NCBI GenBank assembly: GCA_022800215.1
Contig: JAAWPV010000010.1
Location: 1-35,366 of the forward strand
Direction: 5' to 3'
Length of the DNA stretch: 35,366 nucleotides
From: Oscillospiraceae bacterium
GTDB lineage: Bacteria > Bacillota > Clostridia > Oscillospirales > Oscillospiraceae
Shown: piece after piece, positions 7,534 to 15,390 of the stretch
Position numbering within the stretch: position 1 is the first letter of the stretch
How the letters are laid out: the number at the start of each line of letters is the position of its first letter
Program-made: the position numbers and the translations under genes
Notes under the pieces: generated by a model
What the model was told of the DNA's origin: nothing
Databases searched by the model: none
What the model saw: the letters and a program-made list of their open reading frames with translations, nothing else

Positions 7534-8783
7534 TGGAGCTGACCCGGTTTTCCCCCAAGCAGCGCCTCATCATGACCTGGTGGTGCGAAAACTCCCCCCA
7601 CCGGGACAAGGAGGCGGTGATCTGCGACGGCGCGGTCCGCAGCGGCAAGACCTTCTGCCTGGGCCTCAGCTTTTTCTGCTGGGCCATGGAACGCTTTGAC
7701 GGCGGGCAGTTCGCCCTGTGCGGCAAGACCCAGGCCTCGGTGAGCCGCAACCTCCTCCATCCCTTAAAGCCCATGCTCCGCCGCCTGGGCTTCGGGGTGG
7801 AGGAGCAGGTGAGCAAAAACCGCCTCACCGTCACCTTCAATGGCCGCCAAAACACCTTTTATCTCTTCGGCGGCCGGGACGAAAGCTCCGCCTCCCTCAT
7901 CCAGGGCATCACCCTGGCGGGGGCGCTGCTGGACGAGGTGGCCCTCATGCCCCGATCCTTTGTGGAACAGACCCTGGCCCGCTGCTCGGTGGAGGGGGCC
8001 AAGGTGTGGTTTTCCTGCAACCCCGAAGGCCCTGAGCACTGGTTTTACAAGGAGTGGGTCTGCAAAGCGGAGGAGCGCCGTGCCCTCCGGGTCCCCTTCG
8101 CCATGATGGACAATCCCTCCCTGTCGCCCAGGGTGCTGGAGCGCTACCAGCGCAGCTTCCAGGGGGTTTTCTACCGCCGCTTCGTGTTGGGGGAGTGGGT
8201 GGCGGCGGAGGGCCGGGTCTATGACTTTTTTGACGACGGCTTTGTCCGCCCGGTGCCCCACAAAAAGATGGAGGAGTGGCGCATCTCCTGCGACTACGGC
8301 ACCTCCAACCCCACCTCCATGGGGCTTTGGGGCCGCCATGGGAGCACCTGGTACCGGGTGGCCGAGTACTACTACGATGCCCGAAAAGCGGGCCGGCAAA
8401 AGACGGACCGGGAGTATGCGGAGGACCTGAAGGCCCTGGCAGGCAAGCGCCATATCTGCCGGGTTGTTGCCGACCCTTCAGCGGCCAGCTTCATCACCGC
8501 CCTCCGACAGGAGGGCTGGCCGGTGGAACCGGCGGACAACGAGGTGCTCACCGGCATCCGCACCACCGCCGACCTTCTGCGGCAGCGGAAGCTGGTCATC
8601 TGCGACACCTGCCCCAACGCAATCCGGGAATTCTCCCTCTACACCTGGGACCCCGGAGCCGAGGGGGACAAGGTGGTCAAGCGCTTTGACCACGCTATGG
8701 ACGACATCCGCTACTTCGCCATGTCTCTCATCCGGGAGCCTTCCCACTTCGGGACCTGGGTGGAGCGGCCCATCCGATCATGA
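7533..8783 (+). CDS. Phage terminase large subunit (PBSX family)
   Basis: The 416-residue packaging motor ATPase/nuclease is complete. Walker A is GAVRSGKT (33-40), Walker B is ALLDE (131-135), and the coupling motif is CNPEGP (162-167). The nuclease domain has the three acidic positions expected: Asp254 (CDYGTSNP), Asp314 (VVADPS) and Asp386/Asp390 (DHAMDDIRY). It pumps DNA into the prohead through the portal. Intact ATPase and nuclease residues mean the packaging function is likely still under selection, which matters for judging whether the island is dead. It overlaps the small subunit by one base and is followed by the portal after 13 bases. Confidence 0.93.
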   Translation: MELTRFSPKQRLIMTWWCENSPHRDKEAVICDGAVRSGKTFCLGLSFFCWAMERFDGGQFALCGKTQASVSRNLLHPLKPMLRRLGFGVEEQVSKNRLTVTFNGRQNTFYLFGGRDESSASLIQGITLAGALLDEVALMPRSFVEQTLARCSVEGAKVWFSCNPEGPEHWFYKEWVCKAEERRALRVPFAMMDNPSLSPRVLERYQRSFQGVFYRRFVLGEWVAAEGRVYDFFDDGFVRPVPHKKMEEWRISCDYGTSNPTSMGLWGRHGSTWYRVAEYYYDARKAGRQKTDREYAEDLKALAGKRHICRVVADPSAASFITALRQEGWPVEPADNEVLTGIRTTADLLRQRKLVICDTCPNAIREFSLYTWDPGAEGDKVVKRFDHAMDDIRYFAMSLIREPSHFGTWVERPIRS

Positions 8784-8796
8784 AGAAGGTGACACT

Positions 8797-9933
8797 ATGA
8801 AACTGTTTGAAAAAAAGAAAACGCCTCAGTCCCTTCAGGTCCAGACCCGGTCCGGCCTGAGTCATCCCTTTGCCGCCCTGGGCGGCTATGTGCCCCTCAG
8901 CCGGGGCGAGCTTCAGCTCTACCGGGCCATCCGGGAGGCCCTTCCCATCATCGACGCCGCCATCGGCAAGCTGATCCGTCTCTCCGGCGGCGTCCGGGTG
9001 ACGGTGCCGGAGGGCCAGGAGGCCTTAAACGATTTTCTCCGCACGGTGAACACCGGCCGGGGCCAGCGGGGTATTCAGTCCTTCCTGGACCAGTACCTTG
9101 ACTCCATGCTGGTCTGTGGCCGGGGAGTGGGGGAGATGGTGCTGGACCGGACGGGCAATGTGGCCGCCCTCCTCTGCGCCGACCCGGCCTGCATTGAGAT
9201 CAAGGAGGGCGAAAGCCCTCTGGATCTTTCCCTCTGCGCCCGGCGGGCGGACGGCAGGGTGGAGGAGCTTCCCCGCCAGGACCTGCTGCTCTTCACCCCC
9301 TTCCAGCCCGAGCCCGCCAGCCCCTACGGGGTGTCCCTCCTCCGTTCCATGCCCTTCCTGACGGACATCCTCTTAAAAATATACCACTCCATCGGCCTCA
9401 ACTGGGAGCGGCTGGGCAACGCCCGCTTTGCCGTTGTCTATAAGCCCCAGGCCGGCGACGGCCCTTGGGCCCGGGAGCGTGGGGAGGAGATGGCCCGGGC
9501 TTGGTCTCAGGCCATGCAGGCGGGCAAGGCGGGCCACCTTCGGGATTTTGTGGCGGTGGGCGATGTGGATATCAAGGTCATCGGCGCCGATAACCAGGTG
9601 CTGGACAGCCAGGTCCCCGTCCGTCAGATCTTGGAGCAGCTCATCTCCAAAACGGGCATCCCGCCCTTTATGCTGGGCCTTTCCTGGGCCTCCACCGAGC
9701 GTATGAGCGCCCAGCAGGCGGACCTTCTCACCAGCGAAGTGACCGCCCTCCGCCGCTCCCTCACCCCCGTGGTGGAGCGGATCTGCGAGCAGTGGCTCCG
9801 CTCCGGCGGCCTTCCCGGCCACCCCACCGTGGACTGGGAGGATATCAACCTCCAGGACCTTGTGGAGGAGGCCCGTGCCGAACTCTACCATGAGCAGGCC
9901 GCCGCCCTACGCCGGGAAACCGAAACGCAGTGA
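8797..9933 (+). CDS. Phage portal protein
   Basis: The 378-residue product should form the dodecameric portal ring at the capsid vertex. It has the typical opening (VPLSRGELQLYRAIREALPIIDAAIGKLIRL), a core rich in beta strands, and the conserved late motif KTGIPPFMLGLSWASTERMSAQQADLL seen in HK97-like portals. The reading frame is open upstream to 8464 but that part is shadow of the terminase; ATG 8797 follows AAGAAGGTGA. It is on the short side for portals (usually 400-500), with a brief C-terminus ending RRETETQ. No SPP1 gp7-type minor head gene follows. Confidence 0.87.
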   Translation: MKLFEKKKTPQSLQVQTRSGLSHPFAALGGYVPLSRGELQLYRAIREALPIIDAAIGKLIRLSGGVRVTVPEGQEALNDFLRTVNTGRGQRGIQSFLDQYLDSMLVCGRGVGEMVLDRTGNVAALLCADPACIEIKEGESPLDLSLCARRADGRVEELPRQDLLLFTPFQPEPASPYGVSLLRSMPFLTDILLKIYHSIGLNWERLGNARFAVVYKPQAGDGPWARERGEEMARAWSQAMQAGKAGHLRDFVAVGDVDIKVIGADNQVLDSQVPVRQILEQLISKTGIPPFMLGLSWASTERMSAQQADLLTSEVTALRRSLTPVVERICEQWLRSGGLPGHPTVDWEDINLQDLVEEARAELYHEQAAALRRETETQ

Positions 9934-9983
9934 CCGGCAAAAGGAACGGCCCGCATCCCTGCCCAGACCCTATTCACCCGTAG

Positions 9984-10005
9984 GGGCCGATGTCCTCATC
10001 GGCCC
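9984..10005. repeat. REP-like palindrome in the portal-protease gap
   Basis: GGGCCGATG (9984-9992) and CATCGGCCC (9997-10005) form a perfect 9-bp stem with a TCCT loop, preceded by TTCACCCGTAG. This looks like a repetitive extragenic palindrome of the kind common in related gut Firmicutes. The gap it sits in (9934-10038) has no gene. Confidence 0.65.
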
Positions 10006-10038
10006 GGGAACCAAACGAAACGCCAAAGGAGGAATCCA

Positions 10039-10944
10039 ATGAACATCACCAAAGAAGCCGCCCTCACCGCCGAGACCCTGACCCCCGAGGACCTTGCCCT
10101 CATCAACCGTCTCAGCAAAAAGACCCTGACGGCGGAGGAGGTCTACACCTTCACCCTCCGCCTCTGTGACAACGAGGTGGACCGGGACCACGAGCGCTTC
10201 CCCCGCGCCACCCTGGAGGAGCTTGCCCCCCTCTTTGTGGGCAAAAGCGGCCTTTTCGACCATGAGTGGTCGGCGAAGGGCCAGACCGCCCGGCTCTACA
10301 AGACCCAGGTGGTCTCTGAACCCGGCCTCACTAAGGCCGGAGACCCCCTCTGCTGCCTGAAGGGCTGGGCCTATATGCTCCGCACGGAGGAGAACGCCGG
10401 CCTTATCGCCCAGATCGAGGGGGGCATCAAGAAGGAGGTCAGCGTGGGCTGCGCCGTAGCGGCCTCCACCTGCTCCATCTGCGGCAAGCCCATGGGCGCC
10501 TGCGAGCACCGGAAGGGCAAGCGCTACAACGGCAAGCTGTGCTTTGCCTCCCTGGAGGGGGCCACCGACGCCTACGAGTGGTCCTTTGTGGCGGTGCCCG
10601 CCCAGCCCAGGGCCGGGGTCATGAAGGCCCTGGGCCCCACCCTGAAGGACCTTGCCCGCACCGCTCCCGCCGCCCGGGCGGAGCTGGAGCGCCTGGAGAA
10701 GGACGCCGCCCTGGGCCGCCGGTATCTGGAGGACCTGCGGACGGAGGTAATCCGGCTCACCGCCCTCCGGGAGCCCCGGCTTCCGGTGGACACCATCCGC
10801 TCCATCGCCCGGCGGCTGGATGAGGAGGAGCTCACCTCCCTGAAGGCCCTCCTGGACCGGGACCAAACCCGTCCAGGCCCCCAGCTTTCCTATACCCCCG
10901 ACTCCAAGGAGCCCGCCGGTCCCGACCCGGCTTTCCTGGTTTGA
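10039..10944 (+). CDS. Prohead maturation protease with scaffold-like tail
   Basis: The 301-residue protein occupies the capsid-protease slot. Residues ~35-195 look like an HK97/XkdF-type prohead serine protease: candidate His in LFDHEW (about 75), candidate Ser in KKEVSVGCAV, and a final YEWSFVAVPAQPRAG strand matching the family's E-x-S-x-V-x-x-P-A-x-P. A Cys/His cluster (CSICG, then CEH) about 15 residues after the candidate Ser resembles a small zinc-binding insertion. Residues ~200-275 are a long charged helix (ARAELERLEKDAALGRRYLEDLRTEVIRL), which suggests a built-in scaffold or delta domain, usual where no separate scaffold gene exists, as here. AAAGGAGGAATCC precedes the ATG. Confidence 0.8.
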   Translation: MNITKEAALTAETLTPEDLALINRLSKKTLTAEEVYTFTLRLCDNEVDRDHERFPRATLEELAPLFVGKSGLFDHEWSAKGQTARLYKTQVVSEPGLTKAGDPLCCLKGWAYMLRTEENAGLIAQIEGGIKKEVSVGCAVAASTCSICGKPMGACEHRKGKRYNGKLCFASLEGATDAYEWSFVAVPAQPRAGVMKALGPTLKDLARTAPAARAELERLEKDAALGRRYLEDLRTEVIRLTALREPRLPVDTIRSIARRLDEEELTSLKALLDRDQTRPGPQLSYTPDSKEPAGPDPAFLV

Positions 10945-10949
10945 GACAC

Positions 10950-11055
10950 GTCCTCGCAAAGTCCACTCCGCCGGTCATACGTCCGGCATCCGTTCCGCTC
11001 CCTTACTCGTCCTTTCCCCATGAAAACCCGCTTCGCGGTTTTTGCGGGGCCCCAT
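10950..11055 (-). repeat. Structured intergenic element E1 before the decoration gene
   Basis: This 139-base gap (10945-11083) holds no gene. Read on the minus strand it shows GCCGG/CCGGC closing a small GC hairpin, flanked by GGACGAG on one side and GGAGTGGAC...GCGAGG on the other. That general layout, a GC hairpin with GGAG/GAGG words downstream, recalls E2 and E3, but the similarity is much weaker. A second hairpin (AAAACC/GGTTTT around 11020-11040) lies at its end. Confidence 0.45.
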
Positions 11056-11083
11056 TTTACCAAAAAAGAAAGGAACATTTCAC

Positions 11084-11425
11084 ATGACAAACCAGATCTC
11101 TTTTGAAGGCATCGGCGGCGATATCGCCACCTTCCACGCCGAAACGGGCGTCCAGCCCGGCCAGGTGGTCAAGCTGACCGCCGACTCCACCGTAGCCCCC
11201 TGCGCCGCCGGCGAGCGCTTCTGCGGCGTGGCGGTGAACGCCCGGGACGGCCTGTCTGCCGTCCAGTTCGGCGGCTTTGTCCGGCTCGCCTGCGCCGACG
11301 AGTCCGTCACCCCCGGCTTTGTGAAGCTCACCGCCGACGGCAGCGGCGGCGTGAAGAAGGCCACCTCCGGCGACGAATACCTGGTGGTGTCCACCGGCGA
11401 CGGCGCCCTCACCGTCCGCATCTAA
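11084..11425 (+). CDS. Capsid decoration-like protein
   Basis: The 113-residue protein is Gly/Ala/Val-rich and beta-structured (PGQVVKLTADSTVAPCAAGERFCGVAVNARDG). It lies between protease and major capsid, the normal place for a head decoration (lambda gpD/DUF2190-type) protein, expected in about the same copy number as the capsid protein. AAAGGAAC precedes ATG 11084; the frame is open upstream to 11042 but without a ribosome-binding site. Confidence 0.72.
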   Translation: MTNQISFEGIGGDIATFHAETGVQPGQVVKLTADSTVAPCAAGERFCGVAVNARDGLSAVQFGGFVRLACADESVTPGFVKLTADGSGGVKKATSGDEYLVVSTGDGALTVRI

Positions 11426-11497
11426 GAAAGGAAAAGCGAAAGAATGACACTTTTGCAAATCTACCGCCGGGGCTGTCATGTTGCGCCTGTTCGCGAC

Positions 11498-11574
11498 GTG
11501 CGGCTTCCCTCCGACTTGGGCTGGTCTCTGGGGCCTTGGCCCCATCGCTCGCCCTCGCTTCGGTCCATCCGCAC
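11498..11574 (-). repeat. Structured intergenic element E2 before the capsid gene
   Basis: The 190-base gap 11426-11615 has no gene. Its core is closed by GTGCGG (11498-11503) with CCGCAC (11569-11574) and has a GGGGCC/GGCCCC hairpin (11530-11543). On the minus strand the order is GGAC, GCGAGGGCGAGCG, hairpin, GAGACCAG, CCAAGTCGGAGGGAAG. The same words in the same order occur on the plus strand at 14847-14956 (E3), so E2 and E3 are copies of one element in opposite orientation. Confidence 0.65.
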
Positions 11575-11615
11575 TGCTCACGACGGCTCCACACTTCTGA
11601 AAGGAAAACAAACAT

Positions 11616-12647
11616 ATGAGCTATCAATTTGACAATCTGAAACTGGAGAAGGGTATGTACGGCGTGGCCGGCAAGAGTTTCACCGACCTTCTGGAAGCCG
11701 AGGACCCCTCGGAGCGCTACAAGGGGACCGCCCTGGAGGGCCTGGACGCCTACCAGCGCCAGCTCAAGCGCTTTGACATCAAGGTGAAGGGCCTGGGCAG
11801 CGACGTGGTGGACAAGTTCTTCCAGACCTCCCAGTCCGCCGTCCTCTTTCCCGAGTACGTCTCCCGCAGCGTCCGTCAGGGCATGGAGGAGACGGACTTG
11901 CTGCCCGCCATCACCGCCGCCGTCACCTCCATCGACGGCATGGACTACCGCTCCATCGCCTCGGTGCCCGACAAGGACCGGAAGGCCCTGAAGCGGGTGG
12001 AAGAGGGGGCCCAGATCCCCCAGACCGAGATCCGCACCCAGGAGAACCTGGTGAAGCTCCACAAGCGGGGCCGGATGCTGGTGGCGTCCTACGAGGCCAT
12101 CCGGTATCAGAAGCTGGACCTCTTCTCCGTGACCCTCCGCCAGATCGGCGCCCACATGAGCCGCCAGCTTCTCTCCGACGCCATCGAGGTGCTGGAACAG
12201 GGGGACGGCAACGACAACCCCGCCCAGGCTCTGAAGGTGGGCACCGCTCCCATGTCCGGCACGGCGGGCAGCCTTACCTACGACGACCTGGTGGACTTCT
12301 GGAGCCAGTTCGACCCCTATGAGATGAACACACTCCTGGTCTCCGGGGAGATGATGCGGAAGCTGCTGAAGATGCCCGAGCTCCAGAACCCCATGACGGG
12401 CCTCAACTTCCAGGGCACCGGCAAGCTGACCACCCCCCTGGGGGCCAACCTGCTCCGGACCAGCGCCCTCACCGGCAGCAAGCTCATCGGCCTTGACAAG
12501 CGCTACGCCCTGGAGATGGTGAAGGCCAGCGACGTGCTGGTGGAGTATGACAAGCTCATGGACCGCCAGCTGGAGCGGGCCGCCATCACCACCATTGCCG
12601 GCTTCGCCAAGATTTTCCCCGACGCCGCCAAGATCCTGACGGTATAA
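11616..12647 (+). CDS. Major capsid protein, HK97 fold
   Basis: The 343-residue protein should form the icosahedral shell. It shows the features of phage coat proteins: an N-terminal helical arm region (~1-75), then VVDKFFQTSQSAVLFPEYVSRSVRQGM, a spine-helix region (ENLVKLHKRGRMLVASYEAIRYQ) and a closing A-domain (LVEYDKLMDRQLERAAITTIAGFAKIFPDAAKIL). Position after protease and decoration gene supports the call. GAAAGGAAAAC lies upstream of the ATG. Nothing appears truncated. Confidence 0.85.
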   Translation: MSYQFDNLKLEKGMYGVAGKSFTDLLEAEDPSERYKGTALEGLDAYQRQLKRFDIKVKGLGSDVVDKFFQTSQSAVLFPEYVSRSVRQGMEETDLLPAITAAVTSIDGMDYRSIASVPDKDRKALKRVEEGAQIPQTEIRTQENLVKLHKRGRMLVASYEAIRYQKLDLFSVTLRQIGAHMSRQLLSDAIEVLEQGDGNDNPAQALKVGTAPMSGTAGSLTYDDLVDFWSQFDPYEMNTLLVSGEMMRKLLKMPELQNPMTGLNFQGTGKLTTPLGANLLRTSALTGSKLIGLDKRYALEMVKASDVLVEYDKLMDRQLERAAITTIAGFAKIFPDAAKILTV

Positions 12648-12660
12648 GGGGGAACGGCCC

Positions 12661-13026
12661 TTGAACAGCGACGAACTGCTTGACAAGATCATCGCCCTTG
12701 CCGTCTCCCTGGGCAAGGCGGAGGAGTCCGACCTTCTCCGCACCCTCTGCGCCGCGGCGGCGGAGGAGCTAACGGCCCTCCTCCGCCCCGGCCTCACCGT
12801 GGACGACTGCGGCGGTGCCTTCCCTCTGGCCGCCGCCTGGATGGCCCTTGGAGCTCTCCAGACGGCGGGCGGGGATGACGTGGAGCGCCTCACCGCCGGG
12901 GACGTGACCATCCAGCGCAGCGACAGCGCCCAGCGCCGGGCCGCCCTCCGGCTCCAGGCCCAGCAGGTGATGAAGCCCTATTTGAAAGACGAGAGCTTTC
13001 TCTTCCGGGGGGTGGCAGGCTGGTGA
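12661..13026 (+). CDS. Head-tail connector (gp6/adaptor-like)
   Basis: The 121-residue mostly helical protein lies directly after the capsid gene, where adaptor proteins that bind the portal are encoded. The helical bundle with a conserved GAFPLAAAWMALG stretch is consistent with that role. The start is TTG at 12661, preceded by AAGGGGGA at a good distance; no ATG gives the full protein. The end overlaps the next gene as GTGA. Assignment is mainly positional. Confidence 0.6.
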   Translation: MNSDELLDKIIALAVSLGKAEESDLLRTLCAAAAEELTALLRPGLTVDDCGGAFPLAAAWMALGALQTAGGDDVERLTAGDVTIQRSDSAQRRAALRLQAQQVMKPYLKDESFLFRGVAGW

Positions 13027-13343
13027 AAAAGCAGTGGGAAGCCATGCTGTCCGCCTACGGCCAGCCCCTGACCCTCCGCCGGGGCGGGGAGGAGACCCCC
13101 CTTCGGGCCTTCCTCCAGCCCCTCCGGGCCCAGACCCCGGACCCGGTGCCCAGCCCCCTGGGCCTTGCCCGGGAAGGCAAGTATCTCTACTTAGGCCCCG
13201 CCGCTGAGGACCTTGCCGGTGTGACGGAGGTGGTCCTTGGGGACCGCGCCTTCCGCGTTCTCCGCCACCGGCCTGTCTGGGTGGGGGCCCAGGTTCTCTA
13301 CCGCTGGGCCATTCTGGAGGAGTGGGAGGAGGTGGCGCCATGA
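13023..13343 (+). CDS. Head-closure/stopper-like protein
   Basis: The 106-residue protein starts with GTG overlapping the preceding stop and is beta-rich after residue 15 (QPLTLRRGGEETPLRAFLQPLR, then GKYLYLGPAAEDL, VVLGDRAFRVLRHRPVWVG). This small beta-barrel pattern and its place as second gene after the capsid match head-closure proteins that plug the portal. It overlaps the next gene as ATGA. Function is inferred from position and fold pattern. Confidence 0.55.
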   Translation: MKKQWEAMLSAYGQPLTLRRGGEETPLRAFLQPLRAQTPDPVPSPLGLAREGKYLYLGPAAEDLAGVTEVVLGDRAFRVLRHRPVWVGAQVLYRWAILEEWEEVAP

Positions 13344-13828
13344 GGACCATTGAGGAACTGCGGACGCTGCTGGGCAGCCATTTGCGTGCCCACGGCCTTT
13401 CCGCCGTCACCGCCTGGGAGGACACCCCCCGCACCCGCCCGGACAAGGCGGTGGCGGCGGTGTCCCTCCGCTCTATGGAGAGCGGCCCGCCCGGCTTTCA
13501 GAACTACCTGGGGGAGCGCTACGACGAGCAGACCGGCCAGTGGCTGGAGATCTACGGCAAGAAGGTGGAGCTCCACTTCGGCCTGGACCTCTACGCCGCC
13601 TCGGCCACCCAGGTCCAGAGGGGCCTGGACCGTCTCACCGACGCCCTTCAGGAGGGCCCCGGCGGCCTTCAGCCCCTGGGTTTTTCCGCCGGGGAGACCG
13701 TCTACAAGTCCGACATGAAACGCTATTTCTGCCCCGTGGAAGCCCGGTTCGGGGCCTGGGCGGTGGCAGTGACCAGGGAGGACGGCTCCTTCCTGGACTT
13801 TGAAGTGAAAGGAGACTTTCAACCATGA
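13340..13828 (+). CDS. Tail completion/terminator-like protein
   Basis: The 162-residue protein is translated from ATG 13340 (ATGA overlap with the upstream stop); the frame is open to 13322 but that start is not needed. The N-terminal helix (MRTIEELRTLLGSHLRAHG) followed by mixed beta strands, and the place just before the sheath gene, match tail-terminator proteins that cap the tail and join it to the head. The last bases overlap the sheath start. Confidence 0.55.
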   Translation: MRTIEELRTLLGSHLRAHGLSAVTAWEDTPRTRPDKAVAAVSLRSMESGPPGFQNYLGERYDEQTGQWLEIYGKKVELHFGLDLYAASATQVQRGLDRLTDALQEGPGGLQPLGFSAGETVYKSDMKRYFCPVEARFGAWAVAVTREDGSFLDFEVKGDFQP

Positions 13829-14844
13829 ACGTCACACAGCACCAACGGCCGGGGGTCTACTCGGTCTATGACGCCTCCTCGGCCCTGGCGGCCAATCAGG
13901 GAGGCAAAACCGCCGCCGTGGCGGCGGTGAGCGTCCAGGGGGAGCCGGGCAAGCCCCGGCTCTTTACCGGCTATGACCAGGCCGCCGAAGCCTTCGGGGC
14001 GGACTCCGACCTGGCCCGGGCCATAGACCTGCTGCTCCAAAACGGCGCCGCCAAGGTCTACGCCGTCCCCGTTGCCGCCGAGAGCGGTTACCCCGACGCC
14101 TTTGCCGCCCTGGAGGGGCTGGAGGATGTGGCCCTGGTGGTCTGCGCCTCCACCGCCCTTGCCACCCAGCAGGCCCTTCGGGACAGCGTGAAAGCGTCCT
14201 CCCAGAGCCGCCGGGAGCGCATCGCCGTGGTCCCGGGCGGCTCCGCTCAGACTGCCGCTCAGCTTGTGGAGCGGGCCGCAGAGCTGAACTGCGAGCGGGC
14301 GGTCCTCATCCCCGGCGGCCTTCCGGAGGCCGCCGCCTTCGCCGGAGCCCTGGCGGGGGAGCCCGACCCTGCCGTTCCTCTGGGGGGCGCGGAGCTCCGG
14401 GGCGTCACCGCCCTCAGCGAAAGCTGGAACGACAACGAGCTGGACCAGCTCATCCTGGGGGGCGTCACCCCCTTGGAAGTCAGCGGCGGCGTGGTCAGCG
14501 TGGTCCGGGCGGTGACCACCCGGACCAAGACAGGATCCAGCCCCGACGCCACCTGGCGGGAGCTCACCACCGTCCGCATTGTGGACGACGTGATCCCTGC
14601 CCTCCGCATGGCCCTCCGGGCCAAATTCGCCCGGACCAAGAACACCCCCCAGGGCCGCCAGGCCATCCGCAGCCAGGTCATCGTGGAGCTGGAGCAGAAG
14701 AAGGCCGACGAGATCATCACCGGCTACGACGGTGTGGCGGTCACCCCGCTGGAGGATAACCCCACCGTGTGCCTGGTAGAGTTCCGCTTCACCGTGGCCC
14801 ACGGCCTCAACCAGATTTGGCTGTCGGCCAATATCACGGTGTGA
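13825..14844 (+). CDS. Contractile tail sheath protein (XkdK-like)
   Basis: The 339-residue protein is the contractile sheath, which shows the island encodes a myovirus-type tail. The N-terminus (QRPGVYSVYDAS) is the common sheath start, and the C-terminal region (RIVDDVIPALRMALRAKFARTKNTPQGRQAIRSQVIVELEQ, then EFRFTVAHGLNQIWLSANITV) is the conserved sheath domain. PBSX XkdK is about 466 residues, so the variable outer domain is small here. ATG 13825 overlaps the previous stop, with AAAGGAG upstream. Confidence 0.9.
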   Translation: MNVTQHQRPGVYSVYDASSALAANQGGKTAAVAAVSVQGEPGKPRLFTGYDQAAEAFGADSDLARAIDLLLQNGAAKVYAVPVAAESGYPDAFAALEGLEDVALVVCASTALATQQALRDSVKASSQSRRERIAVVPGGSAQTAAQLVERAAELNCERAVLIPGGLPEAAAFAGALAGEPDPAVPLGGAELRGVTALSESWNDNELDQLILGGVTPLEVSGGVVSVVRAVTTRTKTGSSPDATWRELTTVRIVDDVIPALRMALRAKFARTKNTPQGRQAIRSQVIVELEQKKADEIITGYDGVAVTPLEDNPTVCLVEFRFTVAHGLNQIWLSANITV

Positions 14845-14846
14845 AG

Positions 14847-14956
14847 AAAGGGGCAATCGGCGCGCTTGGACGGTCGCGAGGACGAGCGCAGGGCCGCTGT
14901 GCGGCCTGGAGACCAGTCCGAGTCGCAAGGAAAGCAAGCCGATGTCCTGCCCCTTT
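14847..14956 (+). repeat. Structured intergenic element E3 before the tube gene
   Basis: A perfect outer stem AAAGGGGCA (14847-14855) with TGCCCCTTT (14948-14956) is continued by ATCGG/CCGAT and GCTTG/CAAGC, enclosing a GGCCGC/GCGGCC hairpin around 14892-14906. The words GCGAGGACGAGCG, GGAGACCAG and CCGAGTCGCAAGGAAAGC match the order seen in E2 on the opposite strand. It fills the 156-base gap between sheath and tube; no gene is present. Confidence 0.7.
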
Positions 14957-15000
14957 CGTAGCCCAAGTGCGACAACGTATCCAAAAGGAGGAATGTTTTT

Positions 15001-15390
15001 ATGATCGCATCTCAATTTCCCACCAGCGCCGACATTTACCTGGAGCTGAACGGGAAGAAAATGGCGGTGGTCCAGAGCTACTCTGCCCGGACCACCAAGC
15101 AAAGCTCGGTGGTGGAGGCCTTCGGGGAAAGCGAGCCCGTGGCCACCATCACCGGCCCCCGGCAGCACACCCTGACCCTCACCCGGCTCTATGCCACCGA
15201 GGAGGCCGCCAAGGCGGGCATGAACTTCCACGACCTGGAGGACTTCAACCTGGTCATCTGTAAGCCCGATAAGCGCATCATCTACTCGGGCTGTCAGTGG
15301 GACGACCTCACCGAGACCGGCAAGCTGGGGGACATGGTGCTGGAGAAAGTCACCATCACCGCCGCCCGCCGGGTGGAGACGGCGGTATGA
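15001..15390 (+). CDS. Tail tube protein (XkdM-like)
   Basis: The 129-residue protein is the inner tail tube subunit. ISQFPTSADIYLELNGKKMAVVQSYSART and the beta-rich remainder ending DMVLEKVTITAARR match the XkdM/phage tail tube pattern, and the length (about 140 residues in the family) fits. AAAAGGAGGAATG lies upstream of the ATG. Its stop overlaps the chaperone start. Confidence 0.85.
   Translation: MIASQFPTSADIYLELNGKKMAVVQSYSARTTKQSSVVEAFGESEPVATITGPRQHTLTLTRLYATEEAAKAGMNFHDLEDFNLVICKPDKRIIYSGCQWDDLTETGKLGDMVLEKVTITAARRVETAV

Noticed and set aside
11444-11632. 62-codon frame in the gap before the capsid gene
   Set aside because: It runs through structured element E2, has odd composition and overlaps the capsid start. 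The nearby AAAGGAAAAG is not convincing for it, so the gap is better explained as a repeat.
14769-15263. 164-codon frame across the sheath-tube gap
   Set aside because: Overlaps the ends of two solid genes in another frame and crosses element E3.
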